Positions 31,701 through 36,373 of a stretch of DNA of 36,373 bases are shown here, one piece after another. The first letter of the stretch is position 1. Each line of letters begins with the position of its first letter. Source of the DNA: Haplosporangium gracile (lineage: Eukaryota > Mortierellomycota > Mortierellomycetes > Mortierellales > Mortierellaceae). Below the pieces are notes generated by a model. That model was not told where the DNA came from, searched no databases, and saw nothing but the letters and a program-made list of their open reading frames with translations. The position numbers were made by a program, and so were the translations under genes. The stretch covers positions 1 to 36,373 of the forward strand of contig JAAAUF010000379.1 of NCBI GenBank assembly GCA_015499985.1, in the 5' to 3' direction.

Positions 31701-33042
31701 TCCTACATCTATCTTCATCCTGTCGTCGCTGTCTGTCTGTCCATCTTTTTTCTTTTGTGAACATCTTTGTTTGTTACTCAAGTTGCTTTTTTGATTCCTC
31801 CTATGAAATGTTTGACGAACGTAACTAAGATTTTGACGACTCACGGTCTATCCTCTCTCTATCTTAATCCTTCTCTCTTTTCTCTCTTTCATTTCTCATC
31901 TTTCCGTTATTGTTTTTTTCTTTCTGTTTGCTCCGGTTTTGTTCTTTTGGCTTTCTGGATTGTTTTCCTTTGGACACCATTGTTGGACTTGCATGGGCAT
32001 TGTGGACACTTTTGGATCTCCCTTTCGACCAAACAACGACATTTCAACTGCTATTGTGACTTTGGCTTTGGCTTGGACTTTTTTCTTTGGATTGCTTTCT
32101 TGCCTTTTTTTTTATGTTGTGTGGTGTGTTTTTGCTCTTTTGTTGTTTTGTTTTTCGCCTCGGTGGGTTACAATCGACAACAGATTTGCCGCTTTGATGG
32201 ATGCGATCGTGCCTTCACTCAACTCGGAAACCTCAAGGTAAGCAACCACGTTGTTTCGAAGATGACATTCATGCGTATCTTTCTGCCATTGTGTAGAAGA
32301 GATGGCATGTTTTACTAAACAAGCATGCACCACATTCCATACTCGCTCTATTCACTGTCAACCTTTTGGAATTAGACCCACGAGCGCAAGCATACAGGCG
32401 AACGTCCGTACAAGTGTCCACACCCCGACTGCGACAAGACATTCACCCAGCTCGGCAATCTCAAGACTCATGAGCGTATCCATGATGAGGTCAAGCCGTT
32501 CATGTGCAGGCTTCCTGGATGCGGAAAGACCTTTAGCCAACTCGGCAACCTGAAGGTAAGTTTTTTTTTTTTTTTTTAGCTTTATTTAAATAGGTGATCT
32601 CTGCCAATGGCACTCTAGCAGCAAAATGCCTAATGCTCGATATGATATTGTGTTCAATGGTAAATAGACGCACACGGCAAAGATGCATCCGGATGTAACA
32701 ATCAGCGACGATGAGCTGTCGATCAGGACAACGCCAGCAATAGCAGGAGGCGAGCACCACCATCATTTTCAACAACAGCAGCATGGCCATGGCCATGGAG
32801 ACATGTTGCTGTCATCCAGCGGTGAGAGTGGCGGTGGCGGTGGTGCACGTTTGATCCCTAGCAAGGAACCAGGAGTTGTGCAAGTGATTGCGCACTTTAA
32901 CCCTTACCAGCGTCGTCCGATCCAGCCCCAACAGTCGGAGGAGGAGAGGCTGCTGAGAAAGATTCGTGCGATGCTCCACCACCAACAGCGAGTTCGAGAG
33001 CTGGAGGACGGAAGTGAAGTCTCAGACGAGATGGACGAGTGA
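28734..33042 (+). CDS. C2H2 zinc-finger protein, four fingers, 444 aa
   Basis: Five exons: 28734-29434, 30328-30352 (25 nt), 32184-32237, 32376-32555 and 32668-33042. Every intron is GT-AG and the phases close to a 445-codon frame. Residues 1-215 are Ser/Pro-rich with an RRRSS site and an acidic patch. Four C2H2 fingers follow. Finger 1 is C-x4-C...H-x3-H, its last His supplied by the microexon (CHSGTRPY). Fingers 2 and 3 carry the helix TQLGNLK with HTGERPYKC linkers. Finger 4 carries SQLGNLK with its final His pair in exon 5 (THTAKMH). Such tandem fingers bind DNA, so this is probably a nuclear transcription factor. The C-terminal part has HHHH, QQQQ and HGHGHG stretches, a Gly-rich run and a charged helix. 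ATG 28734 was chosen because it has a good ACC/AAC context; an in-frame ATG at 28566 would add a poly-Phe stretch and is unlikely. Targets unknown. Confidence 0.88.
29435..30327 (+). other. Intron 1 of the C2H2 gene (893 nt)
   Basis: GTAAGA donor, TAG acceptor at 30325-30327. No coding potential beyond short ORFs. Confidence 0.75.
30353..32183 (+). other. Intron 2 of the C2H2 gene (1831 nt)
   Basis: GTAAGT donor directly after the microexon, CAG acceptor at 32181-32183, after a T-rich stretch. It is by far the longest intron in the window. It is T-rich on the plus strand and the ORFs in it look like composition artefacts; I see no nested gene. Confidence 0.7.
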
Positions 33043-34145
33043 GTGTAGAGAAGATGCCATCGACCATTCCGTCAAGTAATATTTTTGGTGGCGGAGATAA
33101 GCTCTTTTCACCAAAACAAGCTCCATGCTTACACCTCAGCATTCACAACAGCCATCTCGATCTTCAAGTTCACACTCCCCTCCTGCGACATCGTTGACGT
33201 TATCTGACGACAGCGATTCACCTGGCTTTAGCACCCTTGGTGGCCACATTTTTTTTACTTCCTTTTCTATTCCTCTTCTTTCTTTTCTTCTCTCATTTCT
33301 TTAGTTATACGATCTGTTGTAATAACCCCTCCATTAATGTGCTCTAGTTCTCTTTTTTATTCCACACTTTTTTTTATCAAATTCTTTCTTTATTTTCTGT
33401 TCTCTATCTCCTCAAGACCAACTCTTGCAATGCCATTGTAAAACACAACCCTGTAAATAAAACACATAAAAATTTAGACAGACAACATACAATACACCCA
33501 TCAAGACAACAACAACTAAACGCCGGCTGAGGTGAGGCGGAGCATTCCTTCAAAGGTTTTCTTAGCTCTATTTGGTTTGCCCGCAAGGTATGTTGTTGTT
33601 TGTATGCTTAAGGACCCAGTCGTTTTTTTTCGCTTCCCGAGACGAGGCAAAGCGATCTGAATAAGTCACGTGATGCGTCCAGGTAAGGGTAAAAAGAGGT
33701 GTCCCACGGGGGCACTTTTCTGGTGTTTTTGTTTTTCTTTTTCTTTTTTTTTTTTTTTTCATTCTAACCATACCCCAACACACCTACACCTACATAAAAT
33801 CATGGTAAGAACACGATAACTAAGACAGTTCTCAGGAGGATACTTTGCGACAATATCAACAGCAGTTGATAACAACACTTCCCGCAAGTCGCAATACAAT
33901 GACCTTGGCGAAGAAAACTTTGCGAGCAGAAACAACACCAGCTTGCCATTCATGACCAACCACGCAACCAATGGGACACATTTCAACAATGACGAGAGGA
34001 CAAGAAGGACCGCGGACGAAAAGCACACAATATAGAGAGACAAAGCGAGAAGAAGAGAGGAATTAATTGACACCACATTCATCTATATCAAATCTCCTCA
34101 CTCACACAAACACCTTTCTCGCTCCCGGTCTCCTTCCTATTTTCA
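33043..34145. other. Intergenic between the C2H2 and UPRT genes
   Basis: The first part should be the zinc-finger 3' UTR (AATAAAACAC near 33456). A T-run sits at 33744-33759. No gene is seen. Confidence 0.5.
33666..33673. promoter_or_regulatory. E-box palindrome TCACGTGA upstream of UPRT
   Basis: CACGTG core with symmetric flanks, the classical site of bHLH factors of the Cbf1/Pho4 type, about 470 bp before the UPRT start codon. Function is inferred only. Confidence 0.3.
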
Positions 34146-35648
<1,503 letters not shown>

Positions 35649-35878
35649 AAAAAAATATTAGTTTGTCGCAGTATTCTGACCATCAGGGGACACTGAAAAT
35701 AAGACGAATATTGTAAATATTTCACTGCGAGCGTACAAAATGTGATCAACTGAGATAGAAAAAAACGAGATGGCAGTGACATGGTTTGAAGAAAGGGTTT
35801 TATGGTACAGTTGTGACAAGAAAAGAAAAAAAAAAACAAAGTGTCTAGATGGGTTGTTTGGATTGCTCCTCTGCAATT
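35649..35878. other. Convergent 3' flanks of the UPRT and Sec61-beta genes
   Basis: Shared 3' region of 230 bp, with A-runs at 35646-35654 and 35827-35836. No gene is seen. Confidence 0.5.
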
Positions 35879-36245
35879 TTAAGCCTTGGTCAACTTTCCG
35901 TAGATGTGGAGGGCAAAGACGGAGGCAATGAAAGCCAAGGACAAGACCAAGACAACAACAGGGTCACTATGAGGCCATCATTAAAAATGAACGAAAAACA
36001 TGGTCAGCTTCGCCTTGTTTGCTTCGTTTTCATTTTCATATCCTGACTACTGCTGCCGCCTTTTGTCGATTGTTTGATCCGGTTCTTTGCCTTCTTGCTG
36101 GATCTAATAGCATTTTTTAAGAAAAAAAAAAAAAAAAACTTACACGCGGAGACCAGGAGAGTCATCGGTGTAGATGCGCATCATGCCTGCGGTGCTGGGT
36201 CCAGGGGCGCGGGAGGTCTTTTCCTTTGCGGCAGTCGTGCGTCTC
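35879..36245 (-). CDS. SBH1: Sec61 beta subunit (Sbh1-like), 5' part probably outside the window
   Basis: Two exons are visible, 36245-36144 and 35966-35879, joined by a GTAAGT...TAG intron. They encode RRTTAAKEKTSRAPG, then PSTAGMMRIYTDDSPGLRVD and the tail-anchor span VVVLVLSLAFIASVFALHIY ending GKLTKA. That is the hallmark arrangement of Sec61 beta, the small tail-anchored subunit of the ER protein-translocation channel, with its conserved MxRxYTDDSPGLxV motif just before the membrane span. The acceptor TAG at 36248-36246 shows another exon upstream. No GT donor in good context with matching phase is found before the window end, so the start exon, usually Ser/Thr-rich, is probably beyond 36373. 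An in-frame ATG at 36355 exists but would add poly-Phe encoded by the T-rich intron tail. Confidence 0.9.
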
Positions 36246-36373
36246 CTATACATTTTTTTTCGAAAAAGAAAAAAAAAAAAACGATTGTGAAGGGTAAAGA
36301 TGAGTGTGGGTCGTCGAAGGTTATGCTGATCATTGCCCTTCTTTTGCGGCGCCATCAGCTTTTTTTTTTTTTT
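36246..36373 (-). other. Probable intron of the Sec61-beta gene running off the window
   Basis: On the minus strand it ends in a pyrimidine run and TGTATAG before exon 36245; the plus-strand end is a T run. It contains the ATG at 36355 discussed under the gene. Confidence 0.5.

Noticed and set aside
36246..36355. ATG at 36355 as the start of Sec61 beta
   Set aside because: The reading passes through a T-rich intron-like tail giving poly-Phe, and the TAG acceptor before 36245 shows that this stretch is spliced out.

Overview
The window is nuclear DNA of a filamentous fungus. Coding genes carry short GT-AG introns (about 80-150 nt, a few much longer), often with a visible CTAAC-type branch site. 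Proteins are rich in poly-Q, poly-S and poly-N, and intergenic DNA is full of poly-A/T and simple repeats. A Sel1-repeat relic with a distinctive N-terminal block, a 161-residue tropomyosin and the overall gene style point to an early-diverging fungus, most likely Mortierellomycota (Mortierella/Linnemannia-like). That placement is inferred from recollection of related proteins, not from a search.

Left part (1-5.5 kb) is a graveyard. A possible non-LTR retrotransposon tail lies at the edge, followed by a 9-bp minisatellite. A degenerate antisense copy of the 3' end of the large-subunit rRNA has a destroyed sarcin-ricin loop. A frameshifted Sel1-repeat pseudogene, a pyrimidine-rich LTR-like stretch and a doubtful two-exon ORF follow.

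Middle part (5.9-24.6 kb) holds intact genes. On the minus strand are a small mitochondrially targeted membrane protein (2 exons), choline kinase (3 exons) and a 474-residue disordered protein. On the plus strand is a GRAM-TBC Rab GAP of 1256 residues (5 exons). On the minus strand again are tropomyosin (3 exons) and a 1419-residue protein with an N-terminal PH domain split by an intron and a huge low-complexity tail.

Right part (24.6-36.4 kb) starts with about 4.2 kb of low-complexity divergent intergenic DNA. It continues with a plus-strand four-finger C2H2 protein (5 exons, one a 25-nt microexon between long introns) and uracil phosphoribosyltransferase (5 exons, 222 residues). Convergent with the latter is Sec61 beta, whose 5' exon probably lies beyond the window.

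The genes do not form a pathway or cluster. They are housekeeping functions: phospholipid synthesis, pyrimidine salvage, secretion, actin cables and Rab traffic, plus regulators. I see no convincing new multi-gene system. The best leads are the rRNA relic, the microexon in the zinc-finger gene, the intron/finger periodicity, an NRF-1-type palindrome upstream of the small mitochondrial gene, and the phospho-site-rich PH protein. All exon joins were derived by hand from splice sites, reading phase and family resemblance.
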